The notes beneath the pieces are model-generated. The model worked only from the letters and a program-made list of their open reading frames with translations, was not told the origin of the DNA and ran no database searches. From Rhizobium sp. C1 (GTDB taxonomy: Bacteria; Pseudomonadota; Alphaproteobacteria; Rhizobiales; Rhizobiaceae), in NCBI RefSeq assembly GCF_021026335.1, contig NZ_JAJNCY010000002.1, positions 434,001-498,000 on the forward strand: a stretch of DNA of 64,000 nucleotides, written 5' to 3'. Position 1 is the first letter of the stretch. The number at the start of each line of letters is the position of its first letter. Both the position numbers and the translations under genes were made by a program. Positions 9,873 through 19,156 of the stretch are shown here, piece by piece.

Positions 9873-9946
9873 TCCGCCGTTTCGTCAAACCTTCCCGGAC
9901 TGCACCGACGCAGCTTCATGATAGCATGGCGCAAGATTGGAAAAGG

Positions 9947-11236
9947 TCAACCCTGCAGGCGGTAGACCTGCCGGCCTGATACCCAGGTTTCTACAATCCG
10001 ACCCGTGAAGCGGGCATTTTCGAAGGGCGTGTTTTTCGAACGCGACAGCAGGCCTTCGGCCGTTGCAATCCAAGGCATCTCGAGGTCGGCGAAGGCGATA
10101 TCCGCGACAGAGCCGGGTTTCAGCGAACCTGCAGGCAGGCCAAAGATCGCAGCCGGTCGCGTCGAAAGCGCATCGACAAGGCGCGACAGCGTGACGCGTT
10201 CGCCGTGATAAAGCCTCAGCGCTGCAGAAAAGAGCGTCTCCAGCCCGACTGCGCCATCGGCGGCATCGGCAAAGGGAACGCGCTTCGTATCCACATCCTG
10301 CGGATCGTGCGAGGAGACGATGATGTCGATGTCGCCGGCAGCCAGCGCCTCGACCATGGCGACGCGATCGTCTTCGGTGCGTAGCGGCGGGGAGAGCTTG
10401 AAGAAGGTGCGGTACTCGCCGATATCGTTCTCGTTGAGGGTCAGGTGGTTGATCGACACGGCTGAGGTCACCTTCACGCCGCGCTTGCGGGCAAGCTTGA
10501 TCGCCTCGACAGATTCCGGCACCGAAATCTTGGCCGCGTGATAATTCGCGCCCGTCAGGCCAGCAATGCGCAGGTCGCGCTCCAGCGGAATGATCTCCGC
10601 CTCGCGCGGGCTGCCGGAAAGGCCAAGCCAGCTCGCAAACAGGCCCTCGTTCATCACGCCATTGACGCCGAGATAGGGGTCGCGCGTTTCAAGCGCAACG
10701 ACAGTGCCGAAATGCTTGGCATAGGTCATGGCGCGGCGAAGCACCTGGCTGTCCGGGATCGCGTGGCGCCCTTGTGTCAGGACGACGGCGCCCGCCTTCT
10801 TGAGAAGGCCAAACTCCGACATCTCCTCGCCGGCCAGCCCCTTGGTCAGTGCTGCCGCCGGATAGACGTGGATGGAGGACTTGTCGCGCGCGGTCTTCTT
10901 GACGAATTCGACGAGCGCGATGTCGTCTATCACCGGGTCGGTGTCCGGCATGGTGACGATGGAGGTAATGCCGCCAGCGGCGGCTGCGCGGCTTGCGGAC
11001 TTGATCGTTTCGCGATGCTCGCCGCCCGGTTCGCCGATGAAGACGCGCGTATCGACCAGACCCGGCATGGCGAGCAATCCGCCCATGTCGCGGACTTCGG
11101 CGCCGGCAGGCAGGGACTTCGCCGTCGAAGCACCGATGGCGGCAATCCTTCCGTCTTCGATGACGATCGCGCCGGTCTCGTCCATGTCCTGCGACGGATC
11201 GACGATGCGGAGATTGGTGAGAACGGTCACGGTCAT
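9947..11236 (-). CDS. Dihydroorotase-like protein (PyrC'/PyrX type), probably non-catalytic
   Basis: A 429-residue amidohydrolase-fold protein translated from a start that overlaps the pyrB stop by 4 bases. Family members convert carbamoyl-aspartate to dihydroorotate using a metal held by an H-x-H pair. Here that place reads DTRVF (Arg64, Phe66), and the catalytic D-H-A-P-H segment reads SSHDPQ (residues 308-313). Both signatures are lost while the fold-defining GEPG (residues 68-71) and the rest of the chain are intact. This matches the pseudo-dihydroorotase PyrC'/PyrX known in pseudomonads, which supports assembly of the PyrB dodecamer. A separate active dihydroorotase would be expected elsewhere in the genome. 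Databases usually label such genes pyrC. Confidence 0.85.
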   Translation of the reverse strand: MTVTVLTNLRIVDPSQDMDETGAIVIEDGRIAAIGASTAKSLPAGAEVRDMGGLLAMPGLVDTRVFIGEPGGEHRETIKSASRAAAAGGITSIVTMPDTDPVIDDIALVEFVKKTARDKSSIHVYPAAALTKGLAGEEMSEFGLLKKAGAVVLTQGRHAIPDSQVLRRAMTYAKHFGTVVALETRDPYLGVNGVMNEGLFASWLGLSGSPREAEIIPLERDLRIAGLTGANYHAAKISVPESVEAIKLARKRGVKVTSAVSINHLTLNENDIGEYRTFFKLSPPLRTEDDRVAMVEALAAGDIDIIVSSHDPQDVDTKRVPFADAADGAVGLETLFSAALRLYHGERVTLSRLVDALSTRPAAIFGLPAGSLKPGSVADIAFADLEMPWIATAEGLLSRSKNTPFENARFTGRIVETWVSGRQVYRLQG

Positions 11237-12174
11237 GTGCGCGGCCCCTGGTTCTGTGAGACGAGGAGGGCTTCCATGACCGCCATGCGCACGGCGACCC
11301 CCATTTCAACCTGTTGCCCGATGACGCTCTGCGGACCGTCGGCAATCTCGGAAGCGATCTCGACACCGCGGTTCATCGGACCTGGATGCATGACGAGTGC
11401 GTCTTCCTTGGCAGCCTTCAGCTTTTCGGCGTCCAGCCCGTAGAAGCGGTAATACTCGCGCACCGACGGCACGAAGGAGCCGGACATGCGCTCGCGCTGT
11501 AACCTGAGCATCATCACGACATCCGCATCCTTCAGGCCTTCCTCCATATCGTGGAAGACCTCGACGCTCATGTCGGCAATGCCGGACGGCAGAAGCGTGG
11601 GCGGCGCGACGACCCGCACCCGCGCGCCCATGGCGTTGAGCAGGATGATGTTGGAGCGCGCCACGCGCGAATGCAGCACGTCGCCGCAGATGGCGACCGT
11701 GATGCCTGAGAGCCGGCCCTTGGCGCGGCGGATGGTCAGCGCATCAAGCAACGCCTGCGTGGGATGCTCATGCTGACCGTCGCCGGCATTGATGACCGCG
11801 CAGGAGACTTTCTGAGCGAGGAGGGCAGCGGCGCCGGCGGAGGAGTGGCGGATGACCAGCACGTCGGGATGCATCGCGTTCAGCGTCATCGCCGTATCGA
11901 TAAGTGTCTCGCCCTTCTTCACGGAAGAGTTGGCGACCGACATGTTCATCACGTCCGCGCCAAGCCGCTTGCCGGCAAGCTCGAAGGACGATTGCGTGCG
12001 GGTCGAGGCTTCGAAGAAGAGGTTGATCTGGGTCAGCCCGCGCAGCGTCGAGGTCTTTTTCTCGCGTTGCAGGCTGATCTTGACGGCCTCGTCTGCCTTG
12101 TCGAGCAGATACTCGATATCCGGTGGCTGAAGACCCTTGATGCCGAGGAGATGGCGATGCGGAAAGAAGTCCAT
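11233..12174 (-). CDS. pyrB: Aspartate carbamoyltransferase catalytic subunit
   Basis: Catalyses the first committed pyrimidine step, carbamoyl phosphate plus aspartate to carbamoyl-aspartate. The protein has 313 residues, with the carbamoyl-phosphate loop STRT at residues 57-60 and the later motifs HPTQALLD and [11 protein letters not shown]. No pyrI-type regulatory subunit gene is adjacent. Instead pyrB overlaps a dihydroorotase-like gene, the class B ATCase arrangement. The ATG at 12174 is supported by the family N-terminus ([15 protein letters not shown]). Confidence 0.95.
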   Translation of the reverse strand: MDFFPHRHLLGIKGLQPPDIEYLLDKADEAVKISLQREKKTSTLRGLTQINLFFEASTRTQSSFELAGKRLGADVMNMSVANSSVKKGETLIDTAMTLNAMHPDVLVIRHSSAGAAALLAQKVSCAVINAGDGQHEHPTQALLDALTIRRAKGRLSGITVAICGDVLHSRVARSNIILLNAMGARVRVVAPPTLLPSGIADMSVEVFHDMEEGLKDADVVMMLRLQRERMSGSFVPSVREYYRFYGLDAEKLKAAKEDALVMHPGPMNRGVEIASEIADGPQSVIGQQVEMGVAVRMAVMEALLVSQNQGPRT

Positions 12175-12311
12175 GGGGCCGCCTCTTATACTGACTTTTG
12201 GGGCTCTATAATCAGTGTGGCTTTACCCGGCAAGCGGCCTGTGAGAAGGATGGGGACAAGGGGGGTCTCATCCCCATGCTTTTTTGAACGAATCCGGATA
12301 GAACTGCGGCT

Positions 12312-13958
12312 ATGACAGACAAGACAGAAGACGACATCTTCGCGAGCCTGAACCAGCCGCCGCTGTGGTCCGGCATCAATGCCTATCGTTCCGACCCGCT
12401 GCTGGTGGATCTGACCGCCTCCCTCCCGCGCGGGGTGCGCGATGAACTCGACGGCATTGGCCGCTACGCGACGCTGGCGGAAAGCCAGGAATTTGCCCGC
12501 ATGGCGAACGAGGGCGTACCGAAGCTGCGCACCCATGGTCCCCGCGGGGAACGTCTCGATGTCATCGATTTCCACCCGGCCTATCACGCGCTGATGCGCC
12601 GCTCCATGGCGAGCGGGTTGCATAGCTCTGTCTGGGACCAGACGCTGGAGGAAAAGGGCAAGGCCCACTCGGCGCGCGCCGTGCGCTTTTTCCTCACCTC
12701 GCAGCTCGAGAGCGGCCACCTCTGCCCGCTGACGATGACGAACGCGTCGCTCGCCGCCATTTCCGCCTCGCCGATCCTGCAGAAGGAATGGGCACCGCGC
12801 ATCCTGTCGCGCAAATATGACAGCTCCAACCGTCCCGCCGGCCAGAAGACGGCCGTGACGCTCGGCATGGGCATGACGGAAAAGCAGGGCGGCACGGATG
12901 TCCGCGCAAACCGCTCGGCCGCCGAAAAGGTTTCAGACGGCATCTACCGCCTGACCGGTCACAAGTTCTTCATGTCCGCCCCGATGAGCGATGCCTTCAT
13001 CATGCTGGCGAACACGGAAGAGGGCATGGGCTGCTTCCTCGTGCCACGCCTACTCGAAGACGGTTCGGCCAACGGCCTGCGCTTCCAGCGCCTCAAGGAC
13101 AAGATCGGCAACCGGTCCAACGCCTCTTCGGAAGTCGAATTCTCCGGCACCTACGGCTATCTGTTGGGTGACCCCGATGCCGGCATTCGCACGATCCTCG
13201 ACATGGTGACGCTGACGCGGCTCGATTGCGCTGTGTCCTCCGCCGGCCTGATGCGCGCCAGCCTTGCCGAGGCCGTCCATCACACACGCGGCCGCTACGC
13301 CTTCGGCAAGACGCTGATCGACCAGCCGCTGATGACCCGCGTTCTCGCCGACATGGCGCTGGATGTCGCGGCCGCCACCGGCCTCGTGTTCCGTCTCGCT
13401 TCCTCCTTCGACAAGGCGGGCGAAAGCCCGGAAGAGGCGGCCTTCGCCCGCGTCATGACTCCGGTCGTCAAGTACTGGGTCTGCAAGATAGCGCCTTCGC
13501 TCATCTATGAAGCGATGGAATGCATCGGCGGCAGCGGCTACATCGAAGAGCGCCCGATCGCCCGCCACTATCGCGAGGCCCCGGTCAATGCGATCTGGGA
13601 AGGCTCCGGCAATGTCATGGCGCTGGACGTGTTGCGTGTGCTGCGCAAGGGCAAGGACCTGTTCGACGCCGTCTTCGCCATGATCTCGCGCGATCTCGGC
13701 CCTTCCGGCCCAAAGACCGTCGATGTGCTGCGCGCCGCCGCCTCGCTCTGCGAACGCGACGAGAGTGCCGCGCGTCTCTTCGTTGAACAGCTCGCGATGG
13801 CTGCCGCGGCAGCCGAGCTTCGCCGCATCGGGGCGGGGCGCATTGCCGACGCCTATGCAGAAAGCCGCCTCGCCACCGGCTGGCGCTACACCTATGGCAT
13901 GTTGGATATGCGGTTTGACGCTCGGTTTATTGTGGAGCTGCTTTATCCGCCGATGTAA
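12312..13958 (+). CDS. aidB: AidB-like acyl-CoA dehydrogenase family protein
   Basis: A 548-residue flavoprotein of the acyl-CoA dehydrogenase superfamily. It is closest to the AidB subgroup, which is part of the adaptive response to alkylation in E. coli and binds DNA. The signature C-terminal block reads ECIGGSGYIEERPIARHYRE followed by PVNAIWEGSGN, as in AidB, and the N-terminal region has the extra domain that lengthens AidB beyond ordinary 380-residue dehydrogenases. The actual substrate is unknown even for E. coli AidB. The gene's last 16 bases overlap the tail of a convergent broken transporter gene. No Ada box or obvious ada gene is visible nearby. Confidence 0.85.
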   Translation: MTDKTEDDIFASLNQPPLWSGINAYRSDPLLVDLTASLPRGVRDELDGIGRYATLAESQEFARMANEGVPKLRTHGPRGERLDVIDFHPAYHALMRRSMASGLHSSVWDQTLEEKGKAHSARAVRFFLTSQLESGHLCPLTMTNASLAAISASPILQKEWAPRILSRKYDSSNRPAGQKTAVTLGMGMTEKQGGTDVRANRSAAEKVSDGIYRLTGHKFFMSAPMSDAFIMLANTEEGMGCFLVPRLLEDGSANGLRFQRLKDKIGNRSNASSEVEFSGTYGYLLGDPDAGIRTILDMVTLTRLDCAVSSAGLMRASLAEAVHHTRGRYAFGKTLIDQPLMTRVLADMALDVAAATGLVFRLASSFDKAGESPEEAAFARVMTPVVKYWVCKIAPSLIYEAMECIGGSGYIEERPIARHYREAPVNAIWEGSGNVMALDVLRVLRKGKDLFDAVFAMISRDLGPSGPKTVDVLRAAASLCERDESAARLFVEQLAMAAAAAELRRIGAGRIADAYAESRLATGWRYTYGMLDMRFDARFIVELLYPPM

Positions 13959-14709
13959 GCCGTCAGGTAAAGCGCCAGCGGAATGGTGAAGAATGAAGCC
14001 GCCGTCTGCAATGTCGTGACGGCGGCATAAAGCGGCGCATCACCGCCCATCTGCTTGGCCAGCAGGTAACCGTTCATGGCCGTCGGCACCGCGCCGCAGA
14101 CGCAAAGCGCCATCAGCGTCACGCCATTGATCCCGATGGCAAGCCCGAACAAAACGACCATCAGCGGCGTGAAGAGAAGCTTCAGCCCCACCGGCCAGAG
14201 CGCCGACGCATTGGGCCTGAGCGCATCGGAAATCCGCAGGCCGGCGCCCAACATCATCAGGCCGAGCGGCAGTGACGTGCGCGCCACCATCTCGATCGTA
14301 TCCTCCAGCGGCGGATAGACGCGGATGTGCAGGAGATTGAAAATCACGCCGAGCGCGCATCCGAGAATGATGGGGTTGCGGATGAACTGCTTGAGGAAGT
14401 CTCCGAGGGTCCGTCCGCTGCCGGTCATGGCGAGCAGCACGCCGACATTGATGACATTCAGTGGCAGCACGATGATCGCCATGACATAGGCGACAACCTC
14501 GATGCCCGGTTTGCCGTAAAGCTTCTCGGCGACAGCGAGCGCCACAAACCCGTTCCACCGGCTCGTCGTCTGGAAGATCGACGTATAGGTCGAGGCCGAA
14601 ATGCCTGCCCGTCCCACATCTCAGCCGGAATCCACGGCGCGCGCTTCATGAGGGCGCCGAGGATCACGACGAGAAAGACGGGGAGGATACTTTCGAAAAT
14701 GGGAAGCAT
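13943..14709 (-). pseudogene. Broken AEC-family (auxin efflux carrier type) transporter
   Basis: Two pieces of one AEC permease lie in different frames. The N-terminal piece starts at ATG 14709 (MLPIFESILPVFLVVILGAL...PAEMWDG). After about 34 residues it loses similarity near 14608. The remaining 220 or so residues, from GISASTYTSIFQ to the C-terminal LTAYIGG at 13943, continue in another frame. Family members have about 310 residues, so roughly 50 residues (about 150 bases) are missing at the junction as well as the frame being lost. Several transmembrane segments remain in the second piece. The product is very unlikely to work. An intact AEC paralogue lies at 17611. Confidence 0.82.
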
Positions 14710-14744
14710 GGGGGCTTTCGGGTATGTGGCAATCAGCTGGGGCG

Positions 14745-15368
14745 TCAGACAGGAATGAGACGCGCAACCGCGCGGTCCTCTTCGCGTTCGCTGGCATCCA
14801 GTCCCCTAGCGACACCGGCGCGATCCTGCGCATTGCGGTTCTGGCTCATCTTCCTCTTGCCCTGCAGCGAGCTAATGGGCAAGCGCACACCGACAATGGC
14901 ACGCAGCTGCATGTCGATGAAATCGGCGGGCGCATCATCGACGCGCCAGGTCATGCCCCGCCTCCCTTCATGCAGGTCCGTCAGTTGCGAAAGGAGATCG
15001 AGGAGGCGGGACCTGTCGTCAAAGAATTCGACGGCTCCACGTGCTTCGATTATCTCATAGTTCCATGTTGGAACGACCTTGTGGTGCTCGGTCTTTGAGG
15101 CATACCAGCCGGGAGAGATATAGGCATCCGTCCCGCTGAACAGCGCGACCGCGTCGCCCACAACCGGCGAGCGTCCGTGCGGATTGGCGCGAGCGATGTG
15201 GCCATAGAGCGTGCCCAACTCGCCCTCGTTCTCGTTGAGCAGCATAGGCAGCGGCGTCACCATGGGGCCGTCAGGCCCCGCGGTAATGAAGGTCGCGAGA
15301 CCGCAGGCGCGGATCATGCCGAAGATGTCGGAGCGCTCGGTGATGGAAAAGGCGGATGGTATGTACAT
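14745..15368 (-). CDS. PaiB-like FMN-binding negative regulator family protein
   Basis: A 207-residue protein with the split-barrel FMN-binding fold of the PaiB/FMN_bind_2 family. It opens MYIPSAFSITERSDIFGMIR, then has PLPMLLNENEGELGTLYGHIARANPHG and the hallmark YISPGWYASK...VPTWNYE. Bacillus PaiB represses sporulation and protease genes, but in proteobacteria the role is undefined. The frame is open to 15428; the ATG at 15368 matches the family N-terminus. It is divergent from a TetR gene with about 200 bases between them, so that regulator may control it (inference). Confidence 0.88.
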   Translation of the reverse strand: MYIPSAFSITERSDIFGMIRACGLATFITAGPDGPMVTPLPMLLNENEGELGTLYGHIARANPHGRSPVVGDAVALFSGTDAYISPGWYASKTEHHKVVPTWNYEIIEARGAVEFFDDRSRLLDLLSQLTDLHEGRRGMTWRVDDAPADFIDMQLRAIVGVRLPISSLQGKRKMSQNRNAQDRAGVARGLDASEREEDRAVARLIPV

Positions 15369-15569
15369 GGCGGTCTTGTATATGGAGTTGAACGCACAGA
15401 GCCTCGCAAAGCCGGGGCAGGAAAACAAGCGCGCCGGGCGATCATCGTATCAAACTTTCTGATGTCGGGTCAGCACGACATTCCTGTGCATACCTGCCTG
15501 CCTCCATTGCAGGTGACAGTCCGCCGGCCTAATCACCATCGAGTGACTTTGCCGGAAAACTGATTGCCC

Positions 15570-16238
15570 ATGACCGCACACATGACCGCGACCGCTGCCG
15601 AAATCCTTGAAACGCCTGCAGCGCCTGAAAAGGAACAGCCGGTGCGCGACCGAGCGCAAACGCAGGCGCGCATATTTCAGGCGGGCAGGGCGCTTCTGGC
15701 CGAGGGCGGGTTTCGGGCCTTCGGGGTGAATGCGGTCGCCCGCAAGGCCGGCTGCGACAAGCAGCTGATCTACCGCTATTTCGGCGGGCTCGACGGGCTG
15801 GTCGATGCCATCGGTGAGGATCTGGCCGGCTGGGTGACGCAGCATGTGCCGGAGGATCAGGGCGGGCGCTTTCTGCTGACTTATGGCGATCTGATGGAGC
15901 GTCTGGCAGAACTCTATGGCGATGCGCTCCGCGCTGATCCGCTGATGCGACGTATTCTGGTCTGGGAACTCTCCGAAAGCTCGCCGCATATCGCCCGCAT
16001 GGCCGATGCCCGCGCCAAGGGCATTGCGCAGTGGATCGAGCGCATGCGCGGTTCGCTGACGCCCCCGAAGGGCGGCGATACGGTCGCCCTTAATGCGGTC
16101 GTCATCGCGGCCGTGCAGCAGCTCGTTCTGGCAGCCGAGACGTCCGGCAGCTTTGCCGGTCTGCCGCTGAAGTCGCAGAAGGAGTGGGCAAGAGCCGTCG
16201 GTGCCGTCGCCCGTATGGCCCGCGCCGCCTACGTCTGA
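15570..16238 (+). CDS. TetR/AcrR-family transcriptional regulator
   Basis: A 222-residue one-component repressor. After a disordered 30-residue start, residues about 33-75 form the TetR helix-turn-helix (ARIFQAGRALLAEGGFRAFG, then KAGCDKQLIYRYFGG). The C-terminal ligand domain is unlike families with known ligands. The ATG at 15570 is preferred to the TTG at 15564. It is divergent from the PaiB-like gene, which makes that gene and itself the likely targets. A short inverted repeat ACCTGC/GCAGGT lies in the shared intergenic region but is too weak to call an operator. Confidence 0.88.
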   Translation: MTAHMTATAAEILETPAAPEKEQPVRDRAQTQARIFQAGRALLAEGGFRAFGVNAVARKAGCDKQLIYRYFGGLDGLVDAIGEDLAGWVTQHVPEDQGGRFLLTYGDLMERLAELYGDALRADPLMRRILVWELSESSPHIARMADARAKGIAQWIERMRGSLTPPKGGDTVALNAVVIAAVQQLVLAAETSGSFAGLPLKSQKEWARAVGAVARMARAAYV

Positions 16239-16336
16239 TGCAAGGCCCGCCATGCGCCATGCCGCCCGTCCGGGCAGGCGCAAATCAGGGGCCACGCCGC
16301 TAATATCCACACGCCATCCACAGCTGGTCGCCGCGC

Positions 16337-16410
16337 CATTAACCTTAACAAATGGTTTACGTTGCGCCCTTGCGCGTTAACTGAAATGGTTACCCAATGG
16401 TTAATTTCAG
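16337..16410 (+). promoter_or_regulatory. Iterated AATGGTT motifs with CtrA-like half sites
   Basis: The heptamer AATGGTT occurs three times (16351-16357, 16385-16391, 16396-16402) ahead of the two small membrane-protein genes. Two of the copies are embedded in TTAA-N7-TTTAC (16345-16360) and TTAC-N7-TTAAT (16390-16405). Each is one mismatch from the alphaproteobacterial CtrA box TTAA-N7-TTAA. An inverted repeat CTGAAAT/ATTTCAG spans 16381-16410. A regulatory role is inferred. Confidence 0.35.
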
Positions 16411-16487
16411 CCGGGATCGGGGCATGATGCCGCGAGGGCTGTTGCGTAAATCCGACCTGTCCTGTGGGGCAGGCGACAGGGTGTGTG

Positions 16488-16715
16488 ATGCGTATGGACA
16501 CCGGGCGGAGCAGGATGGTGGCGATGGCATGCCTCACGGCCTTGTTTGCCATGGCGGCGGTCAGCCTCGTTGTCCCCATGGTCGTCGTTGTCGTCATGGG
16601 GCTGGTGGACCGGTTGCTGATGCACCTCTGGTATGGCGTGGTTCCGGATCTGCTGCCGAAGCTCATGGTCCGTTGGCTGCCGCAGCCGGCCGGGCCCGAG
16701 GAGACGGCCGCATGA
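16488..16715 (+). CDS. Small membrane protein of unknown function
   Basis: A 75-residue protein with one or two hydrophobic segments (residues about 11-40, very rich in Val, Ala and Met) and a C-terminal Pro-containing tail. It has no recognisable domain. ATGs at 16488 and 16494 are both possible; neither has a strong ribosome-binding site. Its stop overlaps the next start (ATGA at 16712-16715), so the two are translationally coupled and probably work together at the membrane. Conservation could not be checked. Confidence 0.55.
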   Translation: MRMDTGRSRMVAMACLTALFAMAAVSLVVPMVVVVVMGLVDRLLMHLWYGVVPDLLPKLMVRWLPQPAGPEETAA

Positions 16716-17158
16716 AGTGGTTCCTCGTCTTCTGGCTCGGGCCGATCATCTTTCTCGGCGGCTGGTATGGCCTGTCCTACTACGACATCAATTTCGGCTT
16801 CTTCATGCTGACGCGGCAGGCGCATGAGCTCGTGCTGCAGATGTATGGCCAGACGCTCGGCATAGATCCGCAATCGGTCGCGCCGCTGGTCGCCAAGGCG
16901 ATCGGCACCGACAGCTTGCTTGTCATCGCCATTCTTCTCTTCCGCCGCCGCAGGAAGATCGCCGCCTGGTGGAAGGCCCGCCGTGCTCAGTCTTCGCCGG
17001 AAGCGGCTCTGCGCAGCGACGACAACCTGTCCAATGCGCCCTGGAGAATGAAGGATGCCGCGGCGGAATCGATCCGTTCGGCCCGCTTGGCTCTCGACAC
17101 ATCCATCTCCAAGAGCGCCCGTTCTGCAGCGACTGTCGAAAGCCGCTCGTCCCAGTAA
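16712..17158 (+). CDS. Membrane protein of unknown function, overlaps ruvX in the opposite direction
   Basis: A 148-residue protein starting [20 protein letters not shown], with two predicted membrane segments (about residues 3-20 and 67-80) flanking a soluble loop and followed by a strongly basic RRRRK stretch. GAGGAG lies upstream of the ATG. The last 57 codons run through sequence that also encodes the C-terminal part of ruvX on the other strand. That part looks low in complexity and may be a read-through tail acquired by loss of an earlier stop. Rhizobial relatives I recall end near KARRA. Function unknown. Confidence 0.6.
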   Translation: MKWFLVFWLGPIIFLGGWYGLSYYDINFGFFMLTRQAHELVLQMYGQTLGIDPQSVAPLVAKAIGTDSLLVIAILLFRRRRKIAAWWKARRAQSSPEAALRSDDNLSNAPWRMKDAAAESIRSARLALDTSISKSARSAATVESRSSQ

Positions 17159-17475
17159 ATGAACGGCAGGGCCGTCTTCGCCTCCATGTTGCGCACGAAG
17201 GCGCGCGTAGCCTGAACACGCGGTCCGGCGCTGCCATCCATGTTCATCGGGAGGCCGATCACGAAGGCCGCAACCTTTTCCTTTTCCGCAAAGGCCAGCA
17301 GCGCTTCCGCATCCGGCCCGAACTTCACGCGCTTGATCACCGGGCGCGGCGTGGCAAACCGCAGGCCGATATCCGAGAGCGAAAGCCCGATCGTCTTGGT
17401 GCCGAGATCGAGCCCGGCAATCGGCTGACCGGCGGGCAGGGCCCCCGCGAAGTCTTCCAGCGTCAAAATGGTCAT
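16987..17475 (-). CDS. ruvX: Putative Holliday junction resolvase YqgF/RuvX
   Basis: A 162-residue RNase H-fold protein. It has the motifs [16 protein letters not shown] (first acidic residue), [16 protein letters not shown] and [18 protein letters not shown] (further acidic residues), and a terminal [10 protein letters not shown] block, all standard for YqgF. Members act on Holliday junctions and, in E. coli, are needed for 16S rRNA 5'-end maturation. Its 3' end overlaps the convergent membrane-protein gene by 172 bases. Confidence 0.92.
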   Translation of the reverse strand: MTILTLEDFAGALPAGQPIAGLDLGTKTIGLSLSDIGLRFATPRPVIKRVKFGPDAEALLAFAEKEKVAAFVIGLPMNMDGSAGPRVQATRAFVRNMEAKTALPFIYWDERLSTVAAERALLEMDVSRAKRAERIDSAAASFILQGALDRLSSLRRAASGED

Positions 17476-17610
17476 GGTTTATGGCGGCTCTTGGCGTTCG
17501 AGTGCAAATCGTTTGCTCTCCATATCAGAGGGAACCGATCTTGCCAAAAGCAGCCTGTCACAAGGAGATGACTTGGCCTATAAGGCCACGAACACCCTCC
17601 GGAATTTCGC

Positions 17611-18543
17611 ATGCTTGCCATCTTCTCCATCACGCTGCCGATCTTCGTCCTGATCGGAACGGGCGCCATCGCCGGTCGTTTCCTGAGCCTCGAGCGCGTG
17701 GACCTGCGCGGGCTTTCGACCTTCGTCTGGTATTTCGCCCTGCCGGCCCTCATCCTGCGCGCCTTCGTGCTGCACCCGATCAGCGACTTCCTGCATCTCG
17801 ATTATCTGCTGCTCTATCTCACCGCCTCTCTGCTGACCTTCGGCATCTCGCTCTCCGTCGCGCGGTTTGCACGCGGCAAGTCGCTGACAGAAAGCGCCCT
17901 GATGGCGCTCGGCTCATCGAGCGGCAATAGCGGCTTTGTGGGCTTTCCGGTCGCCTCGCTGGTGGTCGGGCCGCTGGCTCCGATCGGCCTCGCGCTGAAC
18001 ATGATCGTCGAAAACCTGATCATCCTGCCAGCGGGCATGGTGCTGGCGGAAGATGGCCAGCGCGGGGGCGCGGGTGCGCTGAAGGCCCTGCGCGGGTCGC
18101 TGATCTCCCTCATCCGCAATCCGCTGATCATCTCGCTTTTCATCGGTGCGGCAATCTCGGCGTCCGGCGTGGATTTCAAGAGCATGGCGCTTTTCCATGC
18201 CATCGACATGCTGGCCAATGCTTCCGGCGCGGTGGCGCTCTTCATCGTCGGCGCCACGCTGGTCTCGACGAAAGCCGGTGGCAGCCTCCTGCCGGATGCG
18301 ACGCAGGTTTCCATCGGCAAGCTGGTGCTGCATCCGCTGAGCGCGCTTGCCGTGTCGTTCCTGATGCCGGGTCTCGACCCGGTAATACGCAAGATGGCGA
18401 TCGTCTATGCGGCCTCTCCGATGCTGACGGTCTATCCGATCATCGGCCAGCGCTTCGGCTATCAGGAGATGAGCTCCGCCGCCCTGCTGATGGCCACGAC
18501 CGCCAGCTTCTTCACCATCTCGATCATGCTGGCGCTCGTCTGA
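17611..18543 (+). CDS. AEC-family transporter
   Basis: An intact 310-residue auxin efflux carrier family permease with about ten hydrophobic segments in two five-helix halves. It has the central GNSGFVGFP motif and the C-terminal AASPMLTVYPIIGQRFG block of the family. Bacterial members export or take up small carboxylates such as malate; the substrate here is unknown. It is a paralogue of the broken AEC gene at 13943-14709, although the sequences are only distantly similar. The start ATG at 17611 fits the family N-terminus. Confidence 0.9.
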   Translation: MLAIFSITLPIFVLIGTGAIAGRFLSLERVDLRGLSTFVWYFALPALILRAFVLHPISDFLHLDYLLLYLTASLLTFGISLSVARFARGKSLTESALMALGSSSGNSGFVGFPVASLVVGPLAPIGLALNMIVENLIILPAGMVLAEDGQRGGAGALKALRGSLISLIRNPLIISLFIGAAISASGVDFKSMALFHAIDMLANASGAVALFIVGATLVSTKAGGSLLPDATQVSIGKLVLHPLSALAVSFLMPGLDPVIRKMAIVYAASPMLTVYPIIGQRFGYQEMSSAALLMATTASFFTISIMLALV

Positions 18544-18556
18544 CTGACGTTCGACG

Positions 18557-18982
18557 TCACCAATGCGCGACGCGGTCGCCGCCGGTGAACTGCGCGCTCT
18601 TTGGCGTGTATTCGAAAAGCTCGATGCGAACGCCATTCGGATCGGTGATCCAGCTCTGCCAGGTTTCGTCGCAGCCATTGGACTTGGCGCTCGCCTCCAC
18701 CCCGCAGCCGCGAATATGGGCGATCGCTTCGTCCATGTTCACCACTTCGAAGCAGATGTGGTTGATCTGGTTGCGCTTCGAATATTCAGCCTCCGCATTT
18801 TCGAATACCTCGATATGCGTGTCGCCACCGGCATCGAGATAGTATCCGAAGACGCGCCCTTCGCGGGTGAAGTTGAACACCTTCTCGAAGCCGAGCACTT
18901 TGGCATACCAATCCGCCGCCGCATCGATATCGCGCGCGAAAATGCAGACATGGGCGATCTTGCGGATGATTTTCTGTTTCAT
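18557..18982 (-). CDS. VOC/glyoxalase-fold protein
   Basis: A 141-residue vicinal-oxygen-chelate protein with two beta-alpha-beta-beta-beta modules. It starts MKQKIIRKIAHVCIFARDID, with a candidate metal-binding His in IAHVCIF, a second in NQINHICFEV, and a Glu in GVRIELFEY. These are the pattern of a glyoxalase/dioxygenase-type metalloenzyme. The reaction is not predictable. The ATG at 18982 has GGAGGAG ten bases upstream; the much longer open frame beyond it is not coding. Confidence 0.88.
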   Translation of the reverse strand: MKQKIIRKIAHVCIFARDIDAAADWYAKVLGFEKVFNFTREGRVFGYYLDAGGDTHIEVFENAEAEYSKRNQINHICFEVVNMDEAIAHIRGCGVEASAKSNGCDETWQSWITDPNGVRIELFEYTPKSAQFTGGDRVAHW

Positions 18983-19156
18983 GATTGTGAACTCCTCCAA
19001 CTCCCTGATCCGAGTATAGGCCAATCCACGTAACGCGAAAGTGTGACACAAGGGCTTGATCCTCTCGCTCCAACCCCTAATCTGCACCCGCCCATGGGCC
19101 TTGTCGCGTCGCGTGGCGCCGGCCCATCCCCCGCAAGACATTAAGGGAGACCTCCC

